A stretch of DNA of 64,000 bases from Peptoniphilus sp. KCTC 25270 (GCF_021012875.1 NZ_JAJMZJ010000001.1:186001-250000); one strand, 5' to 3'; positions 1-9,104 are shown, counted from the stretch's first letter. A program made the numbers and translations. Notes: generated from the letters alone by a model not told the origin.

Positions 1-1
1 A

Positions 2-529
2 CGAGAAAAGATCGATCAAATTTTAGAGGCGGCTCGCTTTGCTCCTACGGCAACCAATAGCCAACGCTTACGCTACATTGTTTTAGAGGAAAAGATGGAC
101 AAAATTAGAAACATGTCTATGGAATCTCTTTATAAAGAGGGAATGGCTGCTCCGAGTTCTTCCAAAACCATGGCTTACTATTACAAAGCGTGGGTTGAAA
201 TGTATGAAGCCTTTCAAAAGGAAGGAAAGGATCAATTGTTTTTCCACGCCCCACAATTGGTGATTGTTGTTAGCGACAATAAATCTGGGTATGGAGTAAT
301 TGATGGATCCATTGCAGCCTCTCGCATGGAATTACAGGCCTATGCCCAAGGATTAGGAATTTGTTATATTGGATTTTTTGAAGAGGCGACGAAATACGAC
401 AAAAAAATCCTAGAGGAGATTGGACTGAAAGAGAAGGAGAACATTATTTTGAGTTTTGTTATTGGATATCCGGAGATCCAATATTCTCGCTCGGTTCAAA
501 GAAAAGAATTGGATGTAAACTATTTATAA
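2..529 (+). CDS. nitroreductase family protein (5' end missing)
   Basis: This is the C-terminal part of a nitroreductase-family flavoprotein, an NAD(P)H-dependent FMN enzyme that reduces nitro, quinone or enone compounds. The frame is open from base 2, so the start lies left of the window and the ATG at 95 is internal. The first visible residues hold the family's FMN-binding stretch (AARFAPTATNSQ, near residues 10-21 of the visible part). A later segment, with an Ala-rich helix and then GLGICYIG, also fits the fold. The stop is 10 bp before the next flavoenzyme, with a good ribosome binding site between, so the two are probably cotranscribed. The substrate cannot be read from the sequence. 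Confidence 0.8.
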   Translation, partial: REKIDQILEAARFAPTATNSQRLRYIVLEEKMDKIRNMSMESLYKEGMAAPSSSKTMAYYYKAWVEMYEAFQKEGKDQLFFHAPQLVIVVSDNKSGYGVIDGSIAASRMELQAYAQGLGICYIGFFEEATKYDKKILEEIGLKEKENIILSFVIGYPEIQYSRSVQRKELDVNYL

Positions 530-538
530 GGAGAACCT

Positions 539-1498
539 ATGAAAGAAATTCGAATCAATAAAATGGTATTGAAAAAGCCCTTTGTTATGCCGCCGATGGC
601 AACGGAAAAATCGGAAAACGGGTCTGTTGGAGAGGGAATGATTTCCTATTACAAAGAACGGGCCCAGAATACAAATTTTGGCCTAATTATTGTGGAGCAT
701 TGCTTTGTGGCAAAAGACGGGATGGCCAGCGTGGGACAATTGTCCATAGCCAAGGACGAGGATATTGCTGGTTTGAGAAAATTAACCGAAGCCGTTCATT
801 CTGCCAATTCAGAAATCAAAATTTTTGCTCAAATCAATCACGCGGGCAGCAAAACCACAGAAGAAGTTACGGGAGAAAAAGTCATTGGACCAAGTGCCTA
901 CGAAGGCCGCGGTGTAGGAGAAATCCTTGAAGAAGACCGCATTCGTTTGAAGACGGCCTTTGTTCAAGGGGCAAGACGGGCGAAAGAATCGGGATTCGAT
1001 GGAGTCGAAATTCATTCGGCCCATGGATATTTGTTGAATCAATTTTACAGCCCTCTTAGAAATTATCGAAAGGATGAGTATGGGCCAGATTCCATAGAAA
1101 ATCGAATTCGTTTCCTTGTGGAAATTTATGAAGAAATTCGAAAAGAAGTGGGAGACACCTATCCCGTTGCCGTTCGCTTGGGAGGAAAAGATTACAAAGA
1201 AGGCGGAAGTACCGTTGAAGATGCTGCAAAAGTGGCCAAAATTTTAGAAGCCAAAGGCGTAGATTTGCTAGATATTACCGGCGGTGTAACGGGATATACC
1301 GTAGAGGGAAATCAGGAACCGGGCTGGTTTGGAGAAATTTCAGAAGCCATAAAAAAAGAGGTTTCCATACCTGTTTTATTAACCGGAGGATTTAAGACAA
1401 AGGAACAAGGAGAAAAATTCTTAGAAGAAGAAAAGGCCGATCTAATCGGAATTGGACGAGCGTTTCTAAAAGATGCCAAATGGGAGATGAAGGAGTAA
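539..1498 (+). CDS. Old Yellow Enzyme family NADH:flavin oxidoreductase
   Basis: A 319-residue FMN-dependent ene-reductase-type TIM barrel. Visible motifs are AQINHAG at residues 97-103, the substrate-binding His pair HSAH at 159-162, and NQFYSP (167-172) followed by an NRIRF segment near 188. It is somewhat shorter than the usual 340-370 residues, mainly in loops, and has no C-terminal FeS/flavodoxin extension, so it resembles the YqjM-type single-domain enzymes rather than 2,4-dienoyl-CoA reductase. The ATG follows AAGGAG with normal spacing. It sits directly behind the nitroreductase, suggesting a shared role in reducing electrophilic or xenobiotic compounds; this is inference. Confidence 0.88.
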   Translation: MKEIRINKMVLKKPFVMPPMATEKSENGSVGEGMISYYKERAQNTNFGLIIVEHCFVAKDGMASVGQLSIAKDEDIAGLRKLTEAVHSANSEIKIFAQINHAGSKTTEEVTGEKVIGPSAYEGRGVGEILEEDRIRLKTAFVQGARRAKESGFDGVEIHSAHGYLLNQFYSPLRNYRKDEYGPDSIENRIRFLVEIYEEIRKEVGDTYPVAVRLGGKDYKEGGSTVEDAAKVAKILEAKGVDLLDITGGVTGYTVEGNQEPGWFGEISEAIKKEVSIPVLLTGGFKTKEQGEKFLEEEKADLIGIGRAFLKDAKWEMKE

Positions 1499-1594
1499 AG
1501 TCTAAGATTTATCCAAGGGCGAACCAAGAAGTGGCTGAAAATCCCAAAGGGGAAATTGGGTCGGTTATAATAAAGAAAAAACGGGAGAAGTCTT

Positions 1595-2416
1595 GTGAAA
1601 CCATTAAAAATAATAAAAGGAATTTTAATTTTGGGATTGGTCGCTTTTGGAGTCTATTTTACTTTTGGCATGGAGGAAGAAATTCAGACCACTTACTATT
1701 ATTTGGAATCCGACAAAATTACAGCACCTATTCGAATCGCCCTAGTATCGGACACTCACAGTGAAACATTTGGGGAAGACAACAAAGAATTATATGAGAG
1801 AATCCAAAAAGAAGAAGTGGATTTGATTTGTATGCCAGGAGATATTTTAGACGACAAGAAAGATCCAGAAAAAGGATACAAATCCGTAAAAGATTTTTCA
1901 ACTTTAGCTCCCACTTTTTACACAACAGGAAACCATGAAATTCGCCGAAAAGAAAACAAAGAAATTCAAAATCGCATGGAATCTATGAGGATTCATGTTC
2001 TCCAAGGGGAGTGGAAAGAAATCGAAATCAAAGGACAGAAACTTTTGATTGGAGGAATGGACGATGCCTTATTGGAACAAGAACATTTAGAGCAAGTGGA
2101 AACATTGAAAGAAAAACAAGGGAACTCTTTTTCTCTCCTATTGTCCCATAAGCCTCATTTGTTTGACGATTATAGATCCATTCCCTTTGATGTGGTATTA
2201 TGTGGCCACGCCCATGGCGGCCAGTGGAGAATTCCTCATCTTTTAGAAAATGGGGTGACCGCGCCGGGACAAGGATTTTTCCCCAAATACACAAAGGGCG
2301 TTCATTATTTAGAAGAGGGAAAGAAAATGGTCATTGGTCGAGGACTTGCTAGCCATTCTAGCATGATTCCAAGACTTTACAATCCGCCAGAATTGGTTAT
2401 CTTGGAAATTCACTAA
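1595..2416 (+). CDS. membrane-anchored metallophosphoesterase (YkuE/YaeI-like)
   Basis: A 273-residue calcineurin-like phosphoesterase with a GTG start after GGGAGAAG. One hydrophobic segment (about residues 8-24) should anchor it so the catalytic domain faces outward. The full metal-binding set is present: Asp53/His55 in VSDTH, GDILDD at 82-87, GNHE at 112-115, SHKP at 184-187 and GHAHGGQ at 204-210. Relatives include B. subtilis YkuE and E. coli YaeI, the latter reported to act on UDP-diacylglucosamine. No twin-arginine signal is seen. The in vivo substrate here is unknown. Confidence 0.88.
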   Translation: MKPLKIIKGILILGLVAFGVYFTFGMEEEIQTTYYYLESDKITAPIRIALVSDTHSETFGEDNKELYERIQKEEVDLICMPGDILDDKKDPEKGYKSVKDFSTLAPTFYTTGNHEIRRKENKEIQNRMESMRIHVLQGEWKEIEIKGQKLLIGGMDDALLEQEHLEQVETLKEKQGNSFSLLLSHKPHLFDDYRSIPFDVVLCGHAHGGQWRIPHLLENGVTAPGQGFFPKYTKGVHYLEEGKKMVIGRGLASHSSMIPRLYNPPELVILEIH

Positions 2417-2495
2417 AAAGGTGTAAACGAGGAAGTCGTGGCGAATTTCAAGGGAGATTTGAAAAAGACCAAGGATAGAAAAAGGGGAAGATACC

Positions 2496-3436
2496 GTGGA
2501 TCAATTTGAAATACAAGTAGGAACAAACAAAAAAGATGCTTTTGAAGGATGGTTTGTAAAGGTAGACGATGAAAAAACGATTTGCTTTTTTCTGTCATTT
2601 GGGGCTATTCAACAAAGGAAGAGGATGCTCACTGTTTTTTGCAATTTACCAATAGTTTAACCCACGAAACAAAATACTTTTCCTATCCCCTCCATGAGAT
2701 GAAAATAGAGAAAGATCCTTTTGTTGTTCATATGGGAAAAAATTCTCTTTCTGCCAAAAAAATGGTATTGGATTTGAAAGAGGAATCTTTTGAAGGAAAA
2801 GGAGAATTGTTTTTTGGAAGTTGGCAAGAAATAAAAAAATCGAAACTTCGCCCAAATATTATGGGGCCGATTACTTATTTTCCCAACGAGTGCAATCACA
2901 GTATTACATCGATGTACCATACTGTGAAGGGAAATTTGTTTCTTAATGGGAAAAATATTTTTATTGAAAATGCAAAAGGATATATGGAGAAAGATTGGGG
3001 AACGAGTTTTCCTGAAAAATATGTATGGGTTCAAGCCAATGGAGAGACAGGGGATTCTATCGTTTTTAGTTACGCTACGGTTCCCGTTTTGGGAAAATCA
3101 GCTACGGGATTTTTTCTGGTTCTTCACTATAAAGGGGAGGAATTTCGATTTAGTTCCATTGAAGGAGCGAAGGGGATAGAATTCCAACCTAGAGAAAATG
3201 GATTTTTTATGGAAATTCAAAAGAGAAAAGAACGAGTTCAATTGGAATGTACGGCCTATCATCCCGTAAATCTAAAATCTCCCCATATGGGGGGTATGTC
3301 TTCAACCATTAAAGAATCTTTAGATGGGGAACTGTCTCTTTGGTTAAAGAAAAACAATGGAGAAGAGATTGTTTTTGTAAGCAAAAGAGCTTCTATGGAC
3401 ATTCATTATCCTATAGAGGGGAAATTTGACAAATAA
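2496..3436 (+). pseudogene. tocopherol cyclase family protein, interrupted by a -1 frameshift
   Basis: From GTG 2496 (after AGGGGAAG) the frame encodes the family's N-terminus, including FEGWFVKVDDEK. It then runs into an out-of-frame stop, while the rest (PNIMGP, ECNH, GYMEKDWGTSFPEKY, LGKSATGF) continues in another frame from about 2573. The two frames join smoothly if one T is added to the T6 run at 2586-2591, giving about 313 residues, the normal family length. An in-frame TTG at 2582 could start the downstream part alone, but it would lack the conserved FEGW segment. Bacterial members are hydroxyl-lipid or calycin-like proteins of unknown function. The break may be a real mutation, phase variation, or a homopolymer sequencing error. 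Confidence 0.75.
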
Positions 3437-3480
3437 GGGTCTTTTTCTTTACAATAAAAGAAAAAGAAATGAGGAAAACT

Positions 3481-3819
3481 ATGGATTTACCAAAATGCCC
3501 ACAGTGCAATGAAGATTATACTTATAAGGATGGACATTTATTTGTATGTCCTATGTGTAGCTATGAATGGACAGAGGCGGCCCAAGCGGCTAGCGAAGAA
3601 GCGGCCATTACTAGAGATTGCAACGGGAATGTTTTAGAAAATGGAGATGCAGTTTCTGTGATCCGTGATTTGAAATTGGGTTCTAGCGATACCATTAAGC
3701 GTGGAACTCGCGTGCGAAACATTCGTATATTGGATGAGAAAGTAGATGGACACGATATTTTAGCGAAAGTAGATCCTTTCGGACAAGTGTATCTAAAATC
3801 TCATTTATTGAAAAAATAG
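3481..3819 (+). CDS. yjdM: PhnA/YjdM family zinc ribbon protein
   Basis: A 112-residue member of the family misnamed PhnA (alkylphosphonate utilisation operon protein). The N-terminal zinc ribbon has Cys6, Cys9, Cys23 and Cys26 in two CPxC knuckles; the remainder is the small C-terminal beta domain typical of the family (AITRDCNGNVLENGD). An ATG at 3469 is in frame, but the GAGGAAA motif lies between the two ATGs and serves the one at 3481. Function is not established; it is not phosphonoacetate hydrolase. A terminator follows immediately. Confidence 0.9.
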   Translation: MDLPKCPQCNEDYTYKDGHLFVCPMCSYEWTEAAQAASEEAAITRDCNGNVLENGDAVSVIRDLKLGSSDTIKRGTRVRNIRILDEKVDGHDILAKVDPFGQVYLKSHLLKK

Positions 3820-3830
3820 TTTCAGAAATA

Positions 3831-3856
3831 AGCTCAGCGAAGGCTGAGTTTTCTTT
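3831..3856 (+). terminator. rho-independent terminator after yjdM
   Basis: The arms CTCAGC and GCTGAG enclose a GAAG loop and are followed by TTTTCTTT. It lies between yjdM and the MgtC-like gene. Confidence 0.75.
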
Positions 3857-3881
3857 CTATAAAAATAGAGATGGGGACAGT

Positions 3882-4559
3882 ATGGTATTAAGAGAACTGG
3901 ATTTAACACAAATTATTATTCGAATTGCCATCGCCATGGTTGTGGGCGGCTTAATAGGACTGGACCGTACGTTAAAAAATCGGCCAGCTGGGATTCGTAC
4001 CCATATGTTGGTTTGTATTGGTTCGGCTTTGGTGATGATCACCAATCAATACGTTTATCAGGCTTTTGAGTCGGGGGATCCGGTTCGATTGGGAGCTCAG
4101 GTTGTTAGTGGAATTGGTTTTTTAGGAGCTGGAACGATTTTAACGGCTCACAATCATAAAATTACGGGTCTTACAACGGCGGCCAGTCTTTGGGCTTCAG
4201 CTGCTGTGGGTTTGGCCCTTGGGATTGGTTTTTATGAAGGAGCCATCGTAGGAAGCATTGCCATTATTATTGCAGTTACGGTGTTGCAAGTGATTGACGA
4301 CAAATTGGACAGCAAGCGACAAGCCTTTGATTTGTATTTTGAATTGAAAGAAGGCTATGATTTAGCGGATTTGATGACCACTTTACAAAGTCGAGGATAC
4401 CAATTGGAGCGAATTCGTTTGGAAGGGGATACTTCTAAACAGAAAAACGTAGATGCCTTTGTGGCCAAATTAAGGTCTAGGGAATTTATGGATGCAGACC
4501 ATATCCAAATGATGATGTTGGGATTGGATGAAATTCGATATTGCGAAATTATGTTATAA
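3882..4559 (+). CDS. MgtC/SapB family membrane protein
   Basis: A 225-residue protein with four to five hydrophobic segments in the first 140 residues, including the signature region around GGLIGLDRTLKNRPAG and the GIGFLGAGTI stretch, followed by a soluble C-terminal domain of about 80 residues (ACT-like in relatives). MgtC proteins are linked to growth in low magnesium and to modulation of membrane ATPases; family members in Firmicutes are mostly uncharacterised. The gene stands alone between two terminators and converges on the next minus-strand gene. Confidence 0.9.
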   Translation: MVLRELDLTQIIIRIAIAMVVGGLIGLDRTLKNRPAGIRTHMLVCIGSALVMITNQYVYQAFESGDPVRLGAQVVSGIGFLGAGTILTAHNHKITGLTTAASLWASAAVGLALGIGFYEGAIVGSIAIIIAVTVLQVIDDKLDSKRQAFDLYFELKEGYDLADLMTTLQSRGYQLERIRLEGDTSKQKNVDAFVAKLRSREFMDADHIQMMMLGLDEIRYCEIML

Positions 4560-4562
4560 AAA

Positions 4563-4592
4563 AAGAGAGTGCTACTTAGCACCCTCTATTTT
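4563..4592. terminator. bidirectional terminator between convergent genes
   Basis: The arms GAGAGTGCT and AGCACCCTC (one G:U pair) flank a four-base loop, with A-rich and T-rich tails on either side. It serves the MgtC-like gene on the plus strand and the deoxyribosyltransferase gene on the minus strand. Confidence 0.75.
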
Positions 4593-5034
4593 TTTGCAAT
4601 TTTTCTTCCAATAGAGAACAGACTTCTTCAAAAGAGAAAACCAGATTTCCATGTTTTTGAAGTCCGCCTAAAATATAATGGTTCATTCCATAGGAAGGGA
4701 CGTCATATTGATTGGCGGATTGTAGGCGAATGTCGGTGTTATATCCTATGATAATCGACGTTTTTGTGGCAATAGCGATGCCCAGTTCTGCAGCTACCCC
4801 CACATCTTCATTGGATACATCACAGAGGAAAATGTCGCATTCTTCTACGGCTTTGGTGTCCCCTTCAAAGATTTCTATAGGAGTAGGGAGGGTTTGTTTG
4901 TCTTCGTTAAAAGGCTGATCAATGGGATTGAAAATTTCCAATTGGGGAAATTTTTTCCGCAAAATCTGTCCTTCTTTTTTTCGTTGATTCACTTCGGCCT
5001 CATTAAATAGTGAGCCAGCTAAATATAATTTCAT
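4576..5034 (-). CDS. nucleoside 2-deoxyribosyltransferase
   Basis: A 152-residue enzyme that cleaves or exchanges the base of deoxynucleosides. It opens with MKLYLAGSLF, the N-terminal strand and loop of the family. Asp67 and Asp72 lie in the AVEECDIFLCDV segment, and Glu83 in GVAAELGIA is the probable catalytic nucleophile. Length matches the family (about 150-160). The ribosome binding site AGGAGAAG is just upstream. It probably acts in purine or pyrimidine salvage, like the adenosine deaminase at 21.6 kb, but the preferred base is not evident. Its stop lies inside the shared terminator. Confidence 0.87.
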   Translation of the reverse strand: MKLYLAGSLFNEAEVNQRKKEGQILRKKFPQLEIFNPIDQPFNEDKQTLPTPIEIFEGDTKAVEECDIFLCDVSNEDVGVAAELGIAIATKTSIIIGYNTDIRLQSANQYDVPSYGMNHYILGGLQKHGNLVFSFEEVCSLLEEKLQKNRGC

Positions 5035-5111
5035 ATTCTTCTCCTTTTTCGTATAATCCTATGGTAACAAATTTTAAGTTTTTGTACAGAGATTTTGAAA
5101 AGAAAACGTAG

Positions 5112-5141
5112 AAAAATCCTAGGAGTTTTCCTAGGATTTTT
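5112..5141 (-). terminator. terminator of the metF-metH operon
   Basis: The arms AAAAATCCTAGG and CCTAGGATTTTT form a perfect stem around a six-base loop, with the U-rich side downstream of metH on the minus strand. Confidence 0.85.
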
Positions 5142-5143
5142 GA

Positions 5144-7561
5144 TTATAGTAAATTTTCTTTTTCCAAAGATTCCACATAGCGAACCGTAGCCATGGCATC
5201 TTTTCCGTAAGCATCGGCGTGGATTTCTTGGGCGTATGCTTCTGTTAAAACGGCGCCGCCAACAAGAATTTTGCAATCTTTACAATGTTCTCGCAAAAGG
5301 GCGATGGTTTCTTTCATAAAAACAACGGTCGTTGTCATTAAAGCAGAAAGACCAACAAAGCGAAGATTTTCTTTTTGTACGGTTTCGAGAATTTTTTCAG
5401 GGGGCACATCTTTTCCTAAATCCAAAACTTCAAATCCGTAGTTTTCCAATAAGGCCTTGGTAATATTTTTTCCAATATCGTGGATATCTCCTTTTACAGT
5501 GGCTACCAAAACCCTTCCTCGGGTGGTGTGGTTGGCTTCTTTTTGCATGTTTTCTCGAATGACAGAGAAGGCAGCAGAAGCGGCATCGGCGCTCATAAGC
5601 AATTGAGGAAGGAATAGAGTTTTGTTTTCAAATTTTTCCCCTACACGATTTAAGGAAGGGATGACGATGGTTTGTATAATTTCCATACTATCCATGGTTT
5701 GTAGAGTTTCCTGGGCAAAAGTTTTGGCTTCTCCCATTAAGCCTTTTTCAATGGCATATCCTAAATCTTTTTTGTGCTCTTCCGAAGAATTTTTCGCTGA
5801 AGTTTTTGTATTTTTTGTGGAAGTTCTTTCTTTGTATTTTTCAATATAACCAAGGGAAGATTCATCTTGCCCTAAAAGGGCCAAGGAAGAGGAGTAGGCG
5901 TCCATTAATTCTTGACTAAGGGGATTGATAATTCCACTGGTTAAACCGGCGTAAAGGGCCATGGAGAAAAACGTTCCGTTGATTAAATCTCGATAGGGAA
6001 GGCCGAAGGAAATGTTGGAAACTCCAAGGGTTGTATTCCATCCTTTTTCGGAAAGCAGGCGAATGGTTTCCAAACAAGTTTTTGCGCTTTCGCCATCACT
6101 TGAAATGGTTAAGGCCAAGGGGTCAAAGACAAGAGATTCTGAACCAATTCCATATTTTTCGGCTTCTTTTTGAATTTTTTCTGCAATGGCAAGGCGATCT
6201 TCTGCTGTATTTGGAATGCCGGATTCATCTAAGCAAAGGGCAACGACAACGGCGCCGTATTTTTTAGCAATGGGAAAAATTTCGTCCATAGATTCTTGTT
6301 TTCCATTGACGGAATTTAAGAGAGGGCGACCATTGTATTTTCGGCAGGCTTTTTCCATGGCTTTTGGATTGGTCGTGTCAATTTGAAGGGGAAGGGAGGT
6401 TACCCCTTGGATCTCCCCTATAATTTTTGGTAAGAAATTCTCTTCATCAAATTCTGGCAATCCACAATTCACATCCAAAATATGGCACCCAAATTCTTCT
6501 TGTTCCAAGGCGATGGAGAGAATGGAATCGATTTTCCCTGCTTTCATGGCTTCTTGCAAAGATTTTTTTCCCGTAGGGTTCAATCGTTCTCCAATTAAAA
6601 GAGGTTTTTTCCCAAAGGAGACGGTTTTTCCATAAGAAGAAATTTTTGTAGAAGGGGAAGGAAGTTCTCCCTCTACTTTTTTTTCTTTGGTTTTTGTGGT
6701 CATTTTGCGAATGTATTCTGGATTGGTTCCGCAACAACCGCCTAAAACGGAAACGCCCATTTCTGCGAATTCTACCATATAATCGCTAAATTCTTCGTCG
6801 GTAATATCGTATTGAGTTTTCCCGTCTACAATGGTTGGCAGACCGGCATTGGGTTGAACGATAACAGGAATTCGGCTATATTTTATAATTTCTTCTACAA
6901 TGGGAAGCATTTGTTTTGGTCCAAGGGAACAATTTACTCCCAAAGCATCAACCCCTAAAGATTCTGCGGTGGTAACAAAAGTTTCTACATCCGTTCCAGA
7001 AAGCATTCGCCCATTTTCTTCAAAAACAGCCGTAACAAAAACGGGAAGAGAGGCGTTTTCTTTGGCAGCCAAAATGGCGGCTTTGAGTTCGTATAAATCG
7101 GACATGGTTTCAATAGTAATTAAATCTACCCCAGCTTTAACTCCTGCGTCTACAATTTCCTTAAACAAGCCATAAGCTTCTTCAAAGGATAAATCGCCAA
7201 AAGGCTCCATAATTCTTCCCAATGGGCCCACGTCTAGGGAGACAAAATGAGGTTTGGAAGGATTTTCTTTTTCGTATTGGGCAATGGCTTCTCGTGCATT
7301 GGCGATTCCGGCTCCAATGACCTCATCGGTGGTATAGCCGGAAGGAGAAAGTTTTTGGCTGTGAGCGCCAAAGGTGTTGGCCAAAAGGATATTGGTTCCA
7401 GCTTCTAAATATTCCCGGTGCATTTGAATTAAAATTTCGCTGTGGGTAATGTTTAGGAGTTCGGGAATTTCTCCTACCTGTAATCCATGATTTTGCAAAT
7501 AGGTTCCCGTTGCTCCGTCATAATACAGTAGATTTTTTTCTAGTTCCGTCATTACATTCAT
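5144..7561 (-). CDS. metH: cobalamin-dependent methionine synthase, lacking the activation domain
   Basis: An 805-residue enzyme that moves the methyl group of 5-methyl-THF to homocysteine through cobalamin. Domains in order: homocysteine-binding barrel (about 1-300) with zinc ligands Cys211, Cys276 and Cys277; pterin-binding barrel (about 320-575, beginning near LLIGERLNPTGKK); a Ser/Thr/Lys-rich linker; the four-helix cap; and the B12-binding Rossmann domain with DxHxxG at Asp692/His694/Gly697 and SAL near 739. E. coli MetH is about 1,230 residues and ends in an AdoMet-binding reactivation domain; this one stops after the B12 domain. The gene upstream supplies the missing function as a separate protein and overlaps by 4 nt. 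Confidence 0.95.
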   Translation of the reverse strand: MNVMTELEKNLLYYDGATGTYLQNHGLQVGEIPELLNITHSEILIQMHREYLEAGTNILLANTFGAHSQKLSPSGYTTDEVIGAGIANAREAIAQYEKENPSKPHFVSLDVGPLGRIMEPFGDLSFEEAYGLFKEIVDAGVKAGVDLITIETMSDLYELKAAILAAKENASLPVFVTAVFEENGRMLSGTDVETFVTTAESLGVDALGVNCSLGPKQMLPIVEEIIKYSRIPVIVQPNAGLPTIVDGKTQYDITDEEFSDYMVEFAEMGVSVLGGCCGTNPEYIRKMTTKTKEKKVEGELPSPSTKISSYGKTVSFGKKPLLIGERLNPTGKKSLQEAMKAGKIDSILSIALEQEEFGCHILDVNCGLPEFDEENFLPKIIGEIQGVTSLPLQIDTTNPKAMEKACRKYNGRPLLNSVNGKQESMDEIFPIAKKYGAVVVALCLDESGIPNTAEDRLAIAEKIQKEAEKYGIGSESLVFDPLALTISSDGESAKTCLETIRLLSEKGWNTTLGVSNISFGLPYRDLINGTFFSMALYAGLTSGIINPLSQELMDAYSSSLALLGQDESSLGYIEKYKERTSTKNTKTSAKNSSEEHKKDLGYAIEKGLMGEAKTFAQETLQTMDSMEIIQTIVIPSLNRVGEKFENKTLFLPQLLMSADAASAAFSVIRENMQKEANHTTRGRVLVATVKGDIHDIGKNITKALLENYGFEVLDLGKDVPPEKILETVQKENLRFVGLSALMTTTVVFMKETIALLREHCKDCKILVGGAVLTEAYAQEIHADAYGKDAMATVRYVESLEKENLL

Positions 7562-8193
7562 TCTTGTTCCCTCCTTTTGTGAATTCCCATTAGGGCGGTT
7601 ACAGATTTGGTTGGTATCATCATATTTCCTTGGGTTAATCCGACGCCAATTCTTCGGTGAAGTTGCAAAAAGTCCAATAAATTTTTTTGGTTTTCCAATC
7701 CATAATCAGCGAACCCTGGGCTAAATCTTGGTTTGGTAAAATAACCAAGGGGTTCTAAGGACTCCGCAAGATTTTTACAGAGAGTATTGGCCGCGGTCTC
7801 GATGGTTTCGATGGCAATGGCATCTACAAGGATAGAATCGGCTTTGGAAATTTTGTCTTTCCGATAAATAAGTCGGTCTACACCAATTCCTAAAGTGATT
7901 CCAAAAGCAAAAACGCATTCGCTTCCTTGTAAATTTTTTTCCAAAACAAGGCTCTGGATTTCCAAGGCGCCAATTTGTATTTTTCCCTCTCCCAAAAAAG
8001 AAATCGGAAAAATTTCTCCGTAGTGTTTGATTTCTGCTACAGATAGAAGTTCTAGGATGTTTTTTTCGATTTTTTCTCCAACAATTGGGTCCAAAGAGTC
8101 TGGTTTGAATCCCAAATAACGGTAGATTTCGTGGCGACGTAAATCTTCTTTTTTTAGGGAAAAGGGAGAGATGATTTCTTTCAAGGGAATCAT
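7558..8193 (-). CDS. stand-alone methionine synthase activation-domain protein (TM0269-like)
   Basis: A 211-residue protein resembling the MetH reactivation domain encoded as a separate polypeptide, as known for Thermotoga maritima TM0269. Visible family signatures are RFSPGFADYG at 156-165, equivalent to the RxxPGY AdoMet-site motif, and MMIPTKSVTALMGI at 191-204. It would bind AdoMet and remethylate cob(II)alamin when MetH is oxidised. It overlaps metF upstream and metH downstream by 4 nt each (ATGA type), so the three are translationally coupled. Assignment rests on these motifs and on metH lacking the domain. Confidence 0.85.
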   Translation of the reverse strand: MIPLKEIISPFSLKKEDLRRHEIYRYLGFKPDSLDPIVGEKIEKNILELLSVAEIKHYGEIFPISFLGEGKIQIGALEIQSLVLEKNLQGSECVFAFGITLGIGVDRLIYRKDKISKADSILVDAIAIETIETAANTLCKNLAESLEPLGYFTKPRFSPGFADYGLENQKNLLDFLQLHRRIGVGLTQGNMMIPTKSVTALMGIHKRREQE

Positions 8194-9056
8194 CGGAACA
8201 AACTCCCGATTCCCCTGGAGATGGATTCGGCAATTTCAGGCTTATTCATGGTATAAATATGAACTCCTTTTACTCCGTGGGATAAAAGCTCAGCTGTTTG
8301 ATTCATGGCATAGGCGCAACCAACTTCTAAACAAGCCTTTGAATCGTCCCCATATTTATCCAAAATGGAGAGTAGATTTTTAGGAATATTTGCGTTGGAA
8401 AGTTTTGCAATTCGCTTGATTTGTTTGCCATTTGTTACGGGCATAATTCCTGCAATAATAGGCGTATTGATTTGGTGTTTATCCAAAAGATCGTAGAAGC
8501 GGTAAAATTTTTCATTATCAAAAAACATTTGTGTCGTCATAAAATCGGCTCCCCAGGCAACTTTTTCCTTTAGCCATAAAACTTCTTGTTCCAAGGATAC
8601 AGAAGCATTTTGTCCCTCAGGAAAACAAGCCACTCCTACAGAAAAATCATGAATTTCTTTTAGGCGCTTTACCAACTCATAAGCGTAGGAGTAACGATTG
8701 GGATGAGGGAAGATTTCTCCTTCGGGAATATCCCCTCGCAGAGCCAAAATATTTTCCACGCCTTTTTCTTTCATAGAATGGGCAATGGCGTCAATTTCTT
8801 CTTTATCGGTAGTAACACAAGTTAGATGGGCAACGGCAGGAATCCCCATAAAATGATCCAGAGCATGGGCAATTTCGACGGTATGATCGCCGCTTCCTCC
8901 TTGGGCTTTGTAGGTCACAGACATAAAGTCGGGTTCATAAGCCGCCATACGAGAGGCACTATTCATAACGCTTTTTAAGGAAACCCTTTCGTTGGGCGGA
9001 AAAATTTCAAAGGACAATGTAGATTTTTTGGATTGTAAAATATCGCGTATTTTCAT
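8190..9056 (-). CDS. metF: 5,10-methylenetetrahydrofolate reductase
   Basis: A 288-residue FAD-dependent TIM barrel that reduces methylene-THF to 5-methyl-THF, the methyl donor for the MetH encoded downstream. Visible signatures are TLSFEIFPPNE at 13-23, MSVTYKAQGGSGDHT and the ILALRGDIP segment. It matches the usual length of 280-300. It is the first gene of the minus-strand operon metF - activation protein - metH, with a 4-nt overlap to the next gene. The ribosome binding site (AAAGGAGAG) is clear. A terminator-like hairpin lies only about 20 bp upstream, so the source of its transcription is unclear. Confidence 0.93.
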   Translation of the reverse strand: MKIRDILQSKKSTLSFEIFPPNERVSLKSVMNSASRMAAYEPDFMSVTYKAQGGSGDHTVEIAHALDHFMGIPAVAHLTCVTTDKEEIDAIAHSMKEKGVENILALRGDIPEGEIFPHPNRYSYAYELVKRLKEIHDFSVGVACFPEGQNASVSLEQEVLWLKEKVAWGADFMTTQMFFDNEKFYRFYDLLDKHQINTPIIAGIMPVTNGKQIKRIAKLSNANIPKNLLSILDKYGDDSKACLEVGCAYAMNQTAELLSHGVKGVHIYTMNKPEIAESISRGIGSLFR

Positions 9057-9076
9057 ACTCTCTCCTTTTGTGTAAG

Positions 9077-9104
9077 AAAAACTACCACAAATCGGGTAGT
9101 TTTT
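9077..9104 (-). terminator. terminator between murI and metF
   Basis: The arms AAAAACTACC and GGTAGTTTTT form a perfect 10-bp stem with an 8-nt loop. Reading on the minus strand it follows murI and precedes the metF ribosome binding site by only a few bases. It could therefore end murI transcripts, or act as an attenuator for metF. Confidence 0.7.
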
